Notes: generated from the letters alone by a model not told the origin. A stretch of DNA of 64,000 nt from Rhizobium leguminosarum bv. trifolii WSM1325 (GCA_000023185.1 CP001624.1:62001-126000), one strand, 5' to 3'. Shown: positions 8,655 to 17,229, numbered from the stretch's first letter. Numbers and translations are program-made.

Positions 8655-10279
8655 CCAATAGAACGCTTTTGAATGTCCGCAACCTGTCGCTTCAGGTCAC
8701 TGGGACCGGTGTGCAGGTCGTCAAGGACGTCAGCTTCGACATCGCGCCGGGCGAAATCTTCGGCATCGTCGGAGAAAGCGGATCGGGCAAGACGCTGGCA
8801 ACACGCGCCCTGATCTCGCTGCTGCCGGCACCCATCAGGGTGATCGGCGGCTCCATTGCCTACAAGGGACGCGACGTGCTTTCCATGAACGGCGCGCAAT
8901 TGCGCCAGTTGCGTGGTGCGGAAATCGGTGTCGTCTTCCAGGAGCCGATGACCTCGCTCAACCCCTCGATGACCGTCGGCCGCCAACTCGAAGAAGGGTT
9001 GCAGCTGCATACGAAACTTTCGAAGGAGGAACGACGCAAACGGATCCTCGACATGCTGAACCGGGTCGGGATCCGCGACCCCGCCGGGGCGCTCACGTCC
9101 TATCCGCATGAATTCTCAGGCGGCATGCGCCAGCGCATCATGCTGGCATCGGTGATGCTGCTGAAACCGGCGCTCTTGATCGCCGACGAGCCGACGACCG
9201 CGCTCGATGCCGTGATCCAGCGCGATGTCATGGAATTGATGGTGGAACTGACGCAGGCGGAAGGCACCGCCGTGCTGCTGATCAGTCACGATCTGCCGAT
9301 GGTTGCCCGCTACACGAACCGCATCGTCGTGATGGAAAAGGGCGTGATCGTCGAAGAAGGACGCACCGCCGATCTGCTCGACGCACCGCAGCGTGCCTAT
9401 ACGAAGAAACTGCTTTCCTCCCTGCCGTTTCGCGGAGAGACGCGGACGATCGACAAGACCAGGGCGCCGATGGTCTCTGCGCGCGATATCGTCGTCGACT
9501 ATCCGGGCCGGCGGTCGCTGATGAAGAAGGCAACGCCAAAACGGGCGCTGCATGGCGTCAGCATCGATATCCACGAGGGCGAAGTCGTGGCGCTGGTCGG
9601 CGGTTCGGGTTCCGGCAAGACCACGCTCGGCCGCACCATTGCCGGACTGGTCCGCGAGAGCGAAGGCGATATCCGGTTCAAGGGACGCAGCCGCGACGCC
9701 GACTGGATGGACTATCGGCTGAATTGCCAGATGGTGTTTCAAGATCCTTATTCCTCGCTCGATCCGCGCATGACCATCCTCGCGCTCGTGGAAGAAGCGC
9801 TGCGGCTCGTTCCCGATCTCGACGCCATGACTAAGCGCAAGCGCGCCCTGGAGACGCTGGAGGAAGTCGGTCTTGGGTCCGACTATGCCGGGCGCTACCC
9901 GCATGAGCTTTCGGGCGGCCAGCGGCAGCGCGTGGCGATTGCCCGCGCCATTGCGCGCCGGCCGAAATTCCTGATCGCCGACGAACCGGTATCGGCGCTT
10001 GACGTGACGGTCAGGGCGCAGGTGCTCGAACTCCTGTCCGATCTGCAAAAACGCTACGGCTTTTCCTGCCTGTTCATCAGCCATGATCTCGGCGTGGTCG
10101 AACAGGTGGCCGATCGCGTCGTCGTCATGCAGGACGGCCGGATCATCGAGGAGGGCGACCGCGATACGGTTTTCGACCGCCCGAAGGAGGCCTATACGCA
10201 AAGGCTTCTCTCGGCCATCCCCGCTCTGGACCACAATGCTCAGGGCGGCGTGATCCTCAAATGGCGCCTGGAGAACTGA
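8651..10279 (+). CDS. ABC importer ATPase, fused DppD-DppF type
   Basis: A 542-residue protein with two complete ATP-binding cassettes in one chain, a frequent arrangement in rhizobial peptide importers. The first Walker A is GESGSGKT at 41-48 with signature SGGMRQR; the second is GGSGSGKTT near 316 with signature LSGGQRQR. Both halves show the Walker B/ADEP segment and the switch histidine in ISHDL. It is a cytoplasmic subunit that powers the two permeases. The start codon overlaps the previous stop by four bases. Confidence 0.94.
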   Translation: MTNRTLLNVRNLSLQVTGTGVQVVKDVSFDIAPGEIFGIVGESGSGKTLATRALISLLPAPIRVIGGSIAYKGRDVLSMNGAQLRQLRGAEIGVVFQEPMTSLNPSMTVGRQLEEGLQLHTKLSKEERRKRILDMLNRVGIRDPAGALTSYPHEFSGGMRQRIMLASVMLLKPALLIADEPTTALDAVIQRDVMELMVELTQAEGTAVLLISHDLPMVARYTNRIVVMEKGVIVEEGRTADLLDAPQRAYTKKLLSSLPFRGETRTIDKTRAPMVSARDIVVDYPGRRSLMKKATPKRALHGVSIDIHEGEVVALVGGSGSGKTTLGRTIAGLVRESEGDIRFKGRSRDADWMDYRLNCQMVFQDPYSSLDPRMTILALVEEALRLVPDLDAMTKRKRALETLEEVGLGSDYAGRYPHELSGGQRQRVAIARAIARRPKFLIADEPVSALDVTVRAQVLELLSDLQKRYGFSCLFISHDLGVVEQVADRVVVMQDGRIIEEGDRDTVFDRPKEAYTQRLLSAIPALDHNAQGGVILKWRLEN

Positions 10280-10280
10280 C

Positions 10281-11144
10281 ATGACGACGATGATTGAATC
10301 CGCAAAGCTCGGCGAGCGATTGAACGCGATCTGCGATGCCCAACCTTTCGTCACGCGTTTCATGGTGCGTGCGCTTGGCACAGGTGAAACGATCGGCAGA
10401 GGCGCGGACGAGGAAACCCCTTCCGCCAGCACCCGAAAGACCTCGATCATGATGGCAGCCTTGAAGGCCGCCCATGAAGGCCGCCTGGATCTGGACGAAC
10501 GGATCACCTACGAAAAGCGTTTCGCCGAGGAAGTGGCGAGCGGGATGTTCCGCTATCTGACGCCCGGTATCGTCATATCGCTGCGCGATGCCATCACCGG
10601 CATGATGGTGCTGAGCGACAATGTCTGCACCAAGATGGTCTTCGAAAGGCTGACGCTCGATGAGGTCGACAGCTATTGCAAGTCGATCGGCATGACGGGC
10701 ACCAACCATCGCTTCCTCATCCCTCCCTTGGCGCTGTCGCCCGATCACTCATTGAAAGCCGTCACCACGACGACGGCGCGGGATCAGGTCTATCTGCTGC
10801 AGACCATCCTGGATGCGCAGGATTCGCGGGAAGCCGCGGACCGGCTCGGCTGCTCGCAGGCGCTCAGCGCTTACGCGCTTCAGACCCTGAAGAACCAGAT
10901 CCTGCGTTATGCCATTCCCTCCAGGCTGCCCTTCGGTGTGCTCGTCGCCCACAAGGGCGGCACGGGAAAGCGCGGCCGCATGAATGCCGGTATCGTCTAT
11001 CGCGACGGTTCCCCCTTCTACATCATCGCCGCCTATACCGACGACGTGCCGCAGGAGATGCCGGACGGCACCCCCGGCTACACGGTCGCGCTTGAAACCA
11101 TCGGCAGGCTTTCACGCGCCTGCTGGGATGAATTCCAATCCTGA
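10281..11144 (+). CDS. Cytosolic class A beta-lactamase-fold serine hydrolase
   Basis: A 287-residue protein with the three active-site boxes of class A penicillin-interacting enzymes at near-canonical spacing: S50-T-R-K53 (SxxK), S112-D-N114 (SDN) and K225-G-G (KTG equivalent). No glutamate is found where the deacylating Glu166 of beta-lactamases belongs (about 145-155, PPLALSPDHS). There is no signal peptide, so it should act in the cytosol, whereas true beta-lactamases are exported. The gene begins one base after the transporter ATPase stop and precedes the binding-protein gene, so it is embedded in the importer operon. An amidase or peptidase acting on the imported solute is the best guess; antibiotic resistance is unlikely from these features. 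Confidence 0.78.
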   Translation: MTTMIESAKLGERLNAICDAQPFVTRFMVRALGTGETIGRGADEETPSASTRKTSIMMAALKAAHEGRLDLDERITYEKRFAEEVASGMFRYLTPGIVISLRDAITGMMVLSDNVCTKMVFERLTLDEVDSYCKSIGMTGTNHRFLIPPLALSPDHSLKAVTTTTARDQVYLLQTILDAQDSREAADRLGCSQALSAYALQTLKNQILRYAIPSRLPFGVLVAHKGGTGKRGRMNAGIVYRDGSPFYIIAAYTDDVPQEMPDGTPGYTVALETIGRLSRACWDEFQS

Positions 11145-11168
11145 CGATCATAAAAAGAGGGTAGAACG

Positions 11169-12713
11169 ATGCACAAGCTTCTTCTTGCAGGCACCATGTT
11201 CATGGCGATGACCGGCGTGATCCACGCCCGCGACATCGTCGTGGCTCAAAGTTCCGATCTGCGCAGCAACAATCCGGGCGTCAATCGCGACGGCAATACC
11301 GATGGCGTCATCCTGCATATCGTCGAAGGGCTCGTCGGCTATGCCAACAACGGCGAGGTCAAGCCGCTGCTGGCAAAGAGCTTCGAAGTCTCGGCCGATG
11401 GGCTGACCTACAGCTTCAAACTGCGTGACGACGTCAAATTCCACAACGGCAAGACATTGACCGCCGATGACGTCGTTTGGAACTGGAACCGCTATCTCAA
11501 GCCCGAAACGAAATGGACCTGCCTTCCTGACTTCGACGGCAACGGCAGCGTGCATGTTACGGGGGTCAAGGCAGTCGATGCGTCGACCGTCACCATCACG
11601 CTGGAAAAGCCATCCGCGGTTTTCCTTGGCCTGATGTCGCGCCCCGAATGCGGTTACACCGGGATCATTTCCCCGGAATCGGTCGGCGCAGACGGAAATT
11701 TCGTCAAGCCGATCGGCACCGGTCCCTTCAAATGGGATGAATGGAAAAAGGGCGAGTATATCCATCTCGCCAAGTTCGACGATTATGTCTCGCCAGAGAA
11801 TGACGGCAAGCCCGACGGCATGGTCGGCTCCAAACGCCCTCTCGTCGATGGCATCAAGTTCATGGTGATTCCCGATGCTTCGACCGTAAAGGCCGGCCTT
11901 CAGTCCGGGGTGCTCGATACCGCGGAGATTTCGCCGGATCTCATTCCCGAATTCAAGACGAGCGACACGATGCAATTGATCGTGGCGCGCAACAACGGCA
12001 AAAACCTCTTCTACATCCAGACGCGCGACAAGGTTCTGAGCAATCCCGGCGTGCGCCGCGCCATGGCAATGGCGCTCGATCTCGACCAACTCGTCGAGGC
12101 CGCCTCCAATGGCACCGGCGCAGCCAACGGTTCGATGGTTTCGCAAGACTCGCTCTATTTCGACGATGTCCAGAAGGAGCGTCTGCCCTACGACGTCGAG
12201 GCCGCGAAGAAAGAACTTGCGACGGCCGGCTATAAGGGCGAGCCGATTACCATCATCGCCAACAAGCGCAGCAACGTGCCAAGCTTCCCGGCCGCGGTGA
12301 TGGCGCAGGCCATGATGCAGCAGGCAGGTCTCAATGTGCAGATCGAGGTGCTCGACTATGCAACGCAGGTCGATCGCCGCCGGTCCGGCAACTACCAGAT
12401 CATCTCGCAATCGGTCGCGCCGCGGCTCGATCCGGCGCTGATGTACGGCTTCTATGTCGGCAACAAGGACAAGAATGCGTCGTTGATGTGGGATGATCCA
12501 AAGGCCGTCGAGTTGATGAAGGCCGCCTATGCGGAACCCGACCAGACGAAGCGTCAAGCGATCTTCGACGAGTTTCACACGCTGATGCTCAAGGAAATGC
12601 CGGGCATCTTCCTCTATGACATGGTCGATGTCTGGGGCGCGACCAAGAAGCTGAAGGGCCAGCCCGTCTGGCAATCGAATGCCCGTCTTTGGGAAGTTTC
12701 GCTCGACAACTGA
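11169..12713 (+). CDS. ABC importer periplasmic binding protein, DppA/SBP family 5
   Basis: A 514-residue periplasmic solute-binding protein with an N-terminal signal peptide (MHKLLLAGTMFMAMTGVIHA, cleavage before Arg21). The family signature is seen in the LAKSFEVSADGLTYSFKLRD stretch and in VKFHNGKTLTADDVVWNWNR. The gene lies after the hydrolase gene rather than first in the operon, and is followed by two stem-loops that may protect its mRNA. It delivers solute to the DppB/DppC-like channel. The substrate is not deducible from sequence alone. Confidence 0.93.
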   Translation: MHKLLLAGTMFMAMTGVIHARDIVVAQSSDLRSNNPGVNRDGNTDGVILHIVEGLVGYANNGEVKPLLAKSFEVSADGLTYSFKLRDDVKFHNGKTLTADDVVWNWNRYLKPETKWTCLPDFDGNGSVHVTGVKAVDASTVTITLEKPSAVFLGLMSRPECGYTGIISPESVGADGNFVKPIGTGPFKWDEWKKGEYIHLAKFDDYVSPENDGKPDGMVGSKRPLVDGIKFMVIPDASTVKAGLQSGVLDTAEISPDLIPEFKTSDTMQLIVARNNGKNLFYIQTRDKVLSNPGVRRAMAMALDLDQLVEAASNGTGAANGSMVSQDSLYFDDVQKERLPYDVEAAKKELATAGYKGEPITIIANKRSNVPSFPAAVMAQAMMQQAGLNVQIEVLDYATQVDRRRSGNYQIISQSVAPRLDPALMYGFYVGNKDKNASLMWDDPKAVELMKAAYAEPDQTKRQAIFDEFHTLMLKEMPGIFLYDMVDVWGATKKLKGQPVWQSNARLWEVSLDN

Positions 12714-12724
12714 TCCTGAACTCC

Positions 12725-12793
12725 GCGCCCGATGGTCGGGCGCCACCATCCCACTCAACAGTCAACAGGAGATCCGGCAGGCAGTCCTGCCGG
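12725..12793 (+). repeat. Two intercistronic stem-loops after the binding-protein gene
   Basis: First hairpin: gcgcccga (12725-12732), loop tgg, tcgggcgc (12736-12743). Second: ccggcagg (12774-12781), loop cagt, cctgccgg (12786-12793). Both have perfect eight-pair stems and no T tract, so 3'-end protection of the binding-protein mRNA is more likely than full termination. Confidence 0.7.
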
Positions 12794-12843
12794 GTCCGGT
12801 GCAACACATCCCTGTGGCGGCAGGGCAGACAGCGAGGAATACC

Positions 12844-14292
12844 ATGAATTTTGACGCGATCAGCTCCATTGCCGCGACGATCGAAAAGATCAAGCCGGAC
12901 TATACTGCCCTCAGCGACAGCATCTGGGACTTCGCAGAGTTGAAGTTCGAGGAGCGGCGCTCGTCGCAATTGCTGGCAAGGACACTCGAGGAAAGCGGCT
13001 TTGCCGTGCGCCGCGGCGTCGCAGGCATGGAAACGGCCTTCATCGGCGAATCCGGCAGCGGCAAGCCGGTGATTGCTTTCCTCGGAGAATTCGATGCCCT
13101 GGCCGGAATGAGCCAGACCGCCGACCTAGCCGAGCCTCTTCCCGAGGCGGCGGGAGCAACCGGTCACGGCTGCGGGCACAATCTGCTTGGCGTCGGATCG
13201 CTGATGGCGGCGGTTGCGCTTGCCCGCCACCTCAAGGAGAACAACCTGCCCGGGACGGTGCGCTATTATGGCTGCCCGGGAGAGGAGGGCGGTTCCGGCA
13301 AGACCTTCATGGTTCGCGCCGGCGCGTTCGATGACGTCGATGCCGCACTGACCTGGCATCCGGCTCCGTTCAACGGTGTTCGCTCGACGAACAATCTTGC
13401 CGTTCTCGAATATTACTATCGCTTCAGGGGTGTCGCAGCACATGCGGCCAACAGCGCCCATCTCGGCCGCTCGGCGCTCGATGCGGTCGAACTGATGAAT
13501 GTCGGCGTCAATTTCCTGCGTGAACACATGCCGCAGGATTGTCGCGTTCACTACGCGATCACCGACACCGGCGGCAGGGCCGCCAATGTGGTGCAGGCCA
13601 GCGCCGAGGTTCTCTATCTGATCAGGGCGCCTGACATGCCGCAGGCGCTTGAGCTTGCCGGGCGGGTCGAGAAGGTTGCACGAGGTGCGGCGATGATGAC
13701 CGAAACAGAGGTCGAGATCGTGTTCGACACCGCCTCGACGAACCTTCTTCCCAACATCACACTTGAAACGGCGATGCACGAGAACATGGTCGCCCTCGGG
13801 CCGATAGCCTTTGACGAGGCCGACATCGCCTTCGCGAGCAAAATCCAGGATACCTTCACACCCGAAGCGATCAGGAGCAGCATCCGCCTCTATCAGATCA
13901 AGGGCGATGTGTTCTCCAACGCCAAGGTCGATGGCTCGGCGCCCCTGCACACCGGCCTGCGCGATTTCGAGGGACAATCGCATTTCCGGGCCGGATCGAC
14001 CGATGTCGGCGATGTCAGTTGGGTGACGCCGACCGCGCAATGCTGGGCACCAGCCTGGGCGATCGGCACCAATCCCCATACCTGGCAGGTCGTCGCGCAG
14101 GGAAAAAGCCCGGCCGCGCACAAAGCCATGGCGCATGCGGCCAAGACGCTTGCGACAACGGGGCTCGCATTGATGTCGTCATCCGACCTTCTGGCAGCCG
14201 CGACGGCCGAGTGGCGGGAAAAGACCAGCGGCAAAGCCTATGTGTGCCCGATCCCCGACGATGTGATGCCTGCATCGGTTCATAGCCGGTAA
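12844..14292 (+). CDS. M20 family amidohydrolase, AbgB-like
   Basis: A 482-residue metallo-aminoacylase of the M20D group, closest by wording to AbgB, the p-aminobenzoyl-glutamate hydrolase subunit. Metal-site motifs are GEFDALAGMSQ (81-91), GHGCGHNLLG (107-116) and the acid pair in GCPGEEGG (143-150). The ATG at 12844 is chosen because the protein then begins with the expected helix (FDAISSIAATIEKIKPDY); the longer frame includes the two hairpins. As the last gene of the importer operon it probably splits an N-acyl or amide bond of the transported compound. No AbgA-like partner is present, so the exact substrate is open. Confidence 0.87.
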   Translation: MNFDAISSIAATIEKIKPDYTALSDSIWDFAELKFEERRSSQLLARTLEESGFAVRRGVAGMETAFIGESGSGKPVIAFLGEFDALAGMSQTADLAEPLPEAAGATGHGCGHNLLGVGSLMAAVALARHLKENNLPGTVRYYGCPGEEGGSGKTFMVRAGAFDDVDAALTWHPAPFNGVRSTNNLAVLEYYYRFRGVAAHAANSAHLGRSALDAVELMNVGVNFLREHMPQDCRVHYAITDTGGRAANVVQASAEVLYLIRAPDMPQALELAGRVEKVARGAAMMTETEVEIVFDTASTNLLPNITLETAMHENMVALGPIAFDEADIAFASKIQDTFTPEAIRSSIRLYQIKGDVFSNAKVDGSAPLHTGLRDFEGQSHFRAGSTDVGDVSWVTPTAQCWAPAWAIGTNPHTWQVVAQGKSPAAHKAMAHAAKTLATTGLALMSSSDLLAAATAEWREKTSGKAYVCPIPDDVMPASVHSR

Positions 14293-14374
14293 CCTGTCTC
14301 CATCCGTTGGGTGATACGCGGGTGCATCGTACCCGCTTGCAGCACTGCATGAAAAAGCACTAAGGGTAGGAAGT

Positions 14375-14408
14375 CGAAAGCGCGGAATTCAGGCATTCAC
14401 CGCTTTCG
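14375..14408 (+). repeat. Long stem-loop in the leader of the first amiC-like gene
   Basis: A perfect eight-pair stem (cgaaagcg 14375-14382, cgctttcg 14401-14408) encloses an inner gaat/attc stem with a six-base loop, tcaggc. No T tract follows. It sits 28 bases before the amiC-like ATG and could affect expression of the regulator pair. Confidence 0.45.
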
Positions 14409-14436
14409 AACCTCCAACATCTCGGAAAAGGCAAAG

Positions 14437-15570
14437 ATGACAAGCTCCGAATGGCGGGTGGGAGTGCTGTTTTCCAGAAGCGGAATTAGCGAAATTACGG
14501 AAACCGAGCACTTTCTTGGCACCGCACTTGCGATCGAGGAAGTCAATGCGGCGGGCGGCGTGCTTGGCAAGCCCATCGTTCCGATCGCCTATGATCCGGG
14601 CGGGGATCAAACCGCCTATCGCAATCTGGCGCGGCGACTTCTGGCCGATGACGACGTCAACATCATTTTCGGTGCGTCGATGTCAGCCAGCCGAAAGGCG
14701 GTGCTGCCGATCGTCGAGCGGCACAACGGACTGCTGTTTTATCCGTCGATGTATGAAGGTTTCGAATATTCGGAGAATGTGGTCTATACCGGCGCCACCC
14801 TCAATCAGAATACTTTCGCGCTCGCGGAATACCTTCTCCGCCACCATGGACGCCGGATCCTCTTCGTCGGTGCAGATTATATTTATCCGCGCGAATCCAA
14901 TCGGGTCATGCGCGATGTGGTGGAGGCAAAGGGCGGTGAAGTCGTCAGCGAACGATATCTTCCTCTTCATGCCGACGAACAAACCTTGCGTTCGGTTATT
15001 TCCGATATCGTTCGTCTCAAGCCCGATGCCATTTTCTCGACGATCATCGGCCGGCCGGCGCAGCGTTTTTACCGCATGTATGCCGAGACCGGGATCGATC
15101 GCAGGCGGGTCCCGATTGCCAGTCTGACCATGGCCGAGAGCGAGATTCGCGAGATCGGAGCCGACGCTTGCACCGGCCATATTCTGTCTGCGACCTATTT
15201 CCAGACGGTCGAAAACGAGGCGAATGAGCGCTTCGTAGGGGCTTTCAAAGCCCGCTTCGGCCAGGATTTCACCACGAGCGTATGGTCGCAGCCGGCCTAT
15301 GCGCAGGTTCACCTTTTCGCCCGAGCGCTTGCTCGGGCCGGCTCGCTTGAAACCCATCGCATTTCCGAGGAAATTCTCCTGGAAGACTTTCTTGCTCCGG
15401 AAGGCCGGATCAATTTCGACGCCGATACCCGCCACCTCTGGCTGCATCCCCGCATTGGCGTGGCGCGCGCCGATGGACTTTTCGACATTGCCTGGCAGGC
15501 GCCTGGCCCGATCCGGCCGGATCCCTACCTGACGGCTTCGCGGTTCGAAGACGTTTGGCTGGAGGCCTGA
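14437..15570 (+). CDS. AmiC-like amide sensor, negative regulator of ANTAR antiterminator
   Basis: A 377-residue protein of the type I periplasmic-binding fold (WRVGVLFSRSGISEITE, then a FYPSMYEGFEYSENVVYTGA segment typical of AmiC and UrtA). It lacks any signal peptide, which separates the cytosolic sensor AmiC from true binding proteins. In Pseudomonas, AmiC holds the antiterminator AmiR inactive until a short amide binds. Here the next gene, one base away, encodes an AmiR-like ANTAR protein and the following genes encode amidases and an amide-type importer, so the same role is very likely. The ligand is probably a short-chain amide or a urea-like molecule. Confidence 0.87.
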   Translation: MTSSEWRVGVLFSRSGISEITETEHFLGTALAIEEVNAAGGVLGKPIVPIAYDPGGDQTAYRNLARRLLADDDVNIIFGASMSASRKAVLPIVERHNGLLFYPSMYEGFEYSENVVYTGATLNQNTFALAEYLLRHHGRRILFVGADYIYPRESNRVMRDVVEAKGGEVVSERYLPLHADEQTLRSVISDIVRLKPDAIFSTIIGRPAQRFYRMYAETGIDRRRVPIASLTMAESEIREIGADACTGHILSATYFQTVENEANERFVGAFKARFGQDFTTSVWSQPAYAQVHLFARALARAGSLETHRISEEILLEDFLAPEGRINFDADTRHLWLHPRIGVARADGLFDIAWQAPGPIRPDPYLTASRFEDVWLEA

Positions 15571-15571
15571 G

Positions 15572-16195
15572 ATGGCGGGACCGAGCAGGATCGTTCAGGA
15601 TCTGCGGCGCGCACGCGTTCTGGTCGTCCATCCTCGCGACGAGGACGGCGACGTTCTGATCGCCCACCTCAAGCGCCTTGGCTGTGAGGTTCGGGCCACC
15701 TGGCCGCTTCCGCCAGCCTTGCCTCCTGACGTAGACACCGTCTTTCTGCACGTCGAGGATGTGCATGTCGAGCACGCGCTGCAGATTATCGACCTCCAGC
15801 AGACGGCGATCATCGCCATCGTAACCTATGAGAGCCCGACCGCCCTCCAAGCGATCATCGATCTCAACGCTCACGGCGTGATCAGTAAACCGTTGCGGCC
15901 ACTCGGCATTCTGACGCAATTTGCGCTTGCACGTTATCGGCATAGCTACGAAAAACGGCTCGCCGGCAAAGTGCAAAAACTCGAGGAAACCTTGAAAAGT
16001 CGCCGGCTGGTCGAAAAGGCCGTTTCGGCGCTGCGGGTCATGAACGGTCTCGACGAGGAGGCGGCCTATAAGCTGTTGCGCGATCAGGCGACGTCAAAGC
16101 GCGTTCCGATGGCGACGATTGCCGAATCCATCATCGCCGCGCAAGACACCATGAAAAGCCTCGGACTTTCCATAAGCGCAAAAACTCAACCTTAA
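15572..16195 (+). CDS. AmiR-like ANTAR transcription antiterminator
   Basis: A 207-residue protein with an N-terminal pseudo-receiver (about 12-125), a coiled-coil linker (KRLAGKVQKLEETLKSRRL) and a C-terminal ANTAR RNA-binding domain (VEKAVSALRVMNGLDEEAAYKLLRDQA). The receiver position that carries the phosphorylated aspartate reads FLHVED, so it is probably not a phospho-switch and is instead controlled by the AmiC-like partner. ANTAR domains bind paired hexaloop hairpins and prevent intrinsic termination. Exactly such an element, followed by a terminator, lies 80 bases after this gene. Confidence 0.9.
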   Translation: MAGPSRIVQDLRRARVLVVHPRDEDGDVLIAHLKRLGCEVRATWPLPPALPPDVDTVFLHVEDVHVEHALQIIDLQQTAIIAIVTYESPTALQAIIDLNAHGVISKPLRPLGILTQFALARYRHSYEKRLAGKVQKLEETLKSRRLVEKAVSALRVMNGLDEEAAYKLLRDQATSKRVPMATIAESIIAAQDTMKSLGLSISAKTQP

Positions 16196-16236
16196 GTCGC
16201 CGAACCTATGCGCCCTGAAGATGCCTTCTAAAGCCG

Positions 16237-16266
16237 CTTGACGGTCACATTCTTTCGTGCAAGCCT
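16237..16266 (+). promoter_or_regulatory. Candidate promoter of the amide operon leader
   Basis: CTTGAC at 16237-16242 matches the preferred -35 of rhizobial sigma-70 promoters. A -10 element near 16261-16268 is weak (aagcctaa). A start near 16272 would begin the transcript just before the ANTAR hairpins, which supports the assignment despite the poor -10. Confidence 0.35.
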
Positions 16267-16274
16267 AAAGACAA

Positions 16275-16306
16275 CGAGCAGGTTTGCTCGGCGGCAGGGC
16301 TGCCGC
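16275..16306 (+). promoter_or_regulatory. ANTAR-type dual-hairpin RNA element
   Basis: Two five-pair hairpins with six-base loops abut directly. P1: cgagc 16275-16279, loop aggttt, gctcg 16286-16290. P2: gcggc 16291-16295, loop agggct, gccgc 16302-16306. Known ANTAR targets are two hexaloop hairpins with A at loop position 1 and G at position 4. P2 fits both positions; P1 fits A1 but has T at position 4. The element lies between the AmiR-like gene and an intrinsic terminator ahead of the nitrilase gene. Confidence 0.7.
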
Positions 16307-16327
16307 ATTCACATCATGGCTATGTAG

Positions 16328-16367
16328 CCTCTGGTTCACGGATTGAATTCCGTGCCAGAGGTTTTTT
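16328..16367 (+). terminator. Leader terminator controlling the amide operon
   Basis: Stem cctctgg (16328-16334) with ccagagg (16355-16361), continued by cacgg/ccgtg (16337-16341 and 16350-16354) beyond a two-base bulge, followed by six T residues (16362-16367). It ends 16 bases before the nitrilase start codon, so read-through is required to express the enzymes and importer from a leader promoter. This matches the ami/nas antitermination architecture. Confidence 0.85.
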
Positions 16368-16383
16368 GCGTTTGGAGACAAGA

Positions 16384-17229
16384 TTGACCGTCAAGACCTC
16401 AGCCGCACGGACGGTAACCGTCGCAACCGTCCAATTCGAACCGATCGTCGGTGATCGCGCCGGTAATCTTGCGGCTATCGAGCGGCTGGTGAGGTCGGCA
16501 AAGACCAGGGGCGCGGAGATCGTCGTTCTGCCGGAACTCGCCGATAGCGGCTATAACTTCCGTGACGGCGACGAGGTTGCCACATTGGCCGGCCCGGTAC
16601 CCGGCGGCCCGAGTGCCGAGACGCTCTGCCGTCTTGCCGAGGAGCTTGGCCTTTACATCGTCAGCGGCGTTGCCGAGCAGGATGGCGACCGGTTTTACAA
16701 CAGCGCTCTTCTCTGCGGTCCCGAGGGATATATCGGCAAATACCGCAAGCTTCATCTGTGGAACAACGAAAACCGTTTTTTCAGAAAAGGCGATCTCGGG
16801 CTGCCGGTATTCGACCTGCCATTCGGCCGTATCGGCATCGCTATCTGCTACGACGGCTGGTTTCCGGAAACGTTTCGTCAGTTGGCGCTGGCCGGCGCCG
16901 AGCTGGTCTGCGTCCCCACCAACTGGGTCCCGATGGCCGGTGCGGAAAGCGTTCCCGAGCCGATGGCCAATATCCTCCACAAGGCGGCTGCCCACACCAA
17001 TGGTCTCTACATTGCCTGCGCCGACAGGATCGGCATCGAGCGCGGCCAGTCCTTCATCGGCCGAAGCCTTATCGTCGGCCCGCAAGGCTGGCCCGTATCT
17101 GGTCCGGCCAGCGCCGATCGCGAGGAAATCCTCCTTGCGCATATCGCTCTGTCGAGCGTGACGGAAACCCGCACGCTCAACAGTTTCAATCATCTGCTCG
17201 GCGACCGCCGAGCCGATGTCTACGGGTAA
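16384..17229 (+). CDS. Nitrilase-superfamily amidohydrolase
   Basis: A 281-residue carbon-nitrogen hydrolase with the Glu-Lys-Cys triad visible: Glu51 in VLPELADSGY, Lys122 in KYRKLHLWN and Cys155 in AICYDGWFPE. The superfamily includes aliphatic amidases, N-carbamoyl hydrolases and nitrilases; AmiC/AmiR control favours an amidase or carbamoylase. The start is read as TTG at 16384, with GGAG seven bases upstream; an earlier TTG at 16366 lies inside the terminator T tract and is less likely. Cytosolic; it should release ammonia or an amine from the imported amide. It is the first structural gene after the leader terminator. Confidence 0.86.
   Translation: MTVKTSAARTVTVATVQFEPIVGDRAGNLAAIERLVRSAKTRGAEIVVLPELADSGYNFRDGDEVATLAGPVPGGPSAETLCRLAEELGLYIVSGVAEQDGDRFYNSALLCGPEGYIGKYRKLHLWNNENRFFRKGDLGLPVFDLPFGRIGIAICYDGWFPETFRQLALAGAELVCVPTNWVPMAGAESVPEPMANILHKAAAHTNGLYIACADRIGIERGQSFIGRSLIVGPQGWPVSGPASADREEILLAHIALSSVTETRTLNSFNHLLGDRRADVYG

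Noticed and set aside
10281..11144. Antibiotic-resistance beta-lactamase
   Set aside because: No export signal, no Glu166 equivalent and an importer-operon context.
14437..15570. First amiC-like gene as an importer binding protein
   Set aside because: It has no signal peptide and is joined to an ANTAR gene, so a cytosolic sensor fits better. The same applies to 40738-41871.
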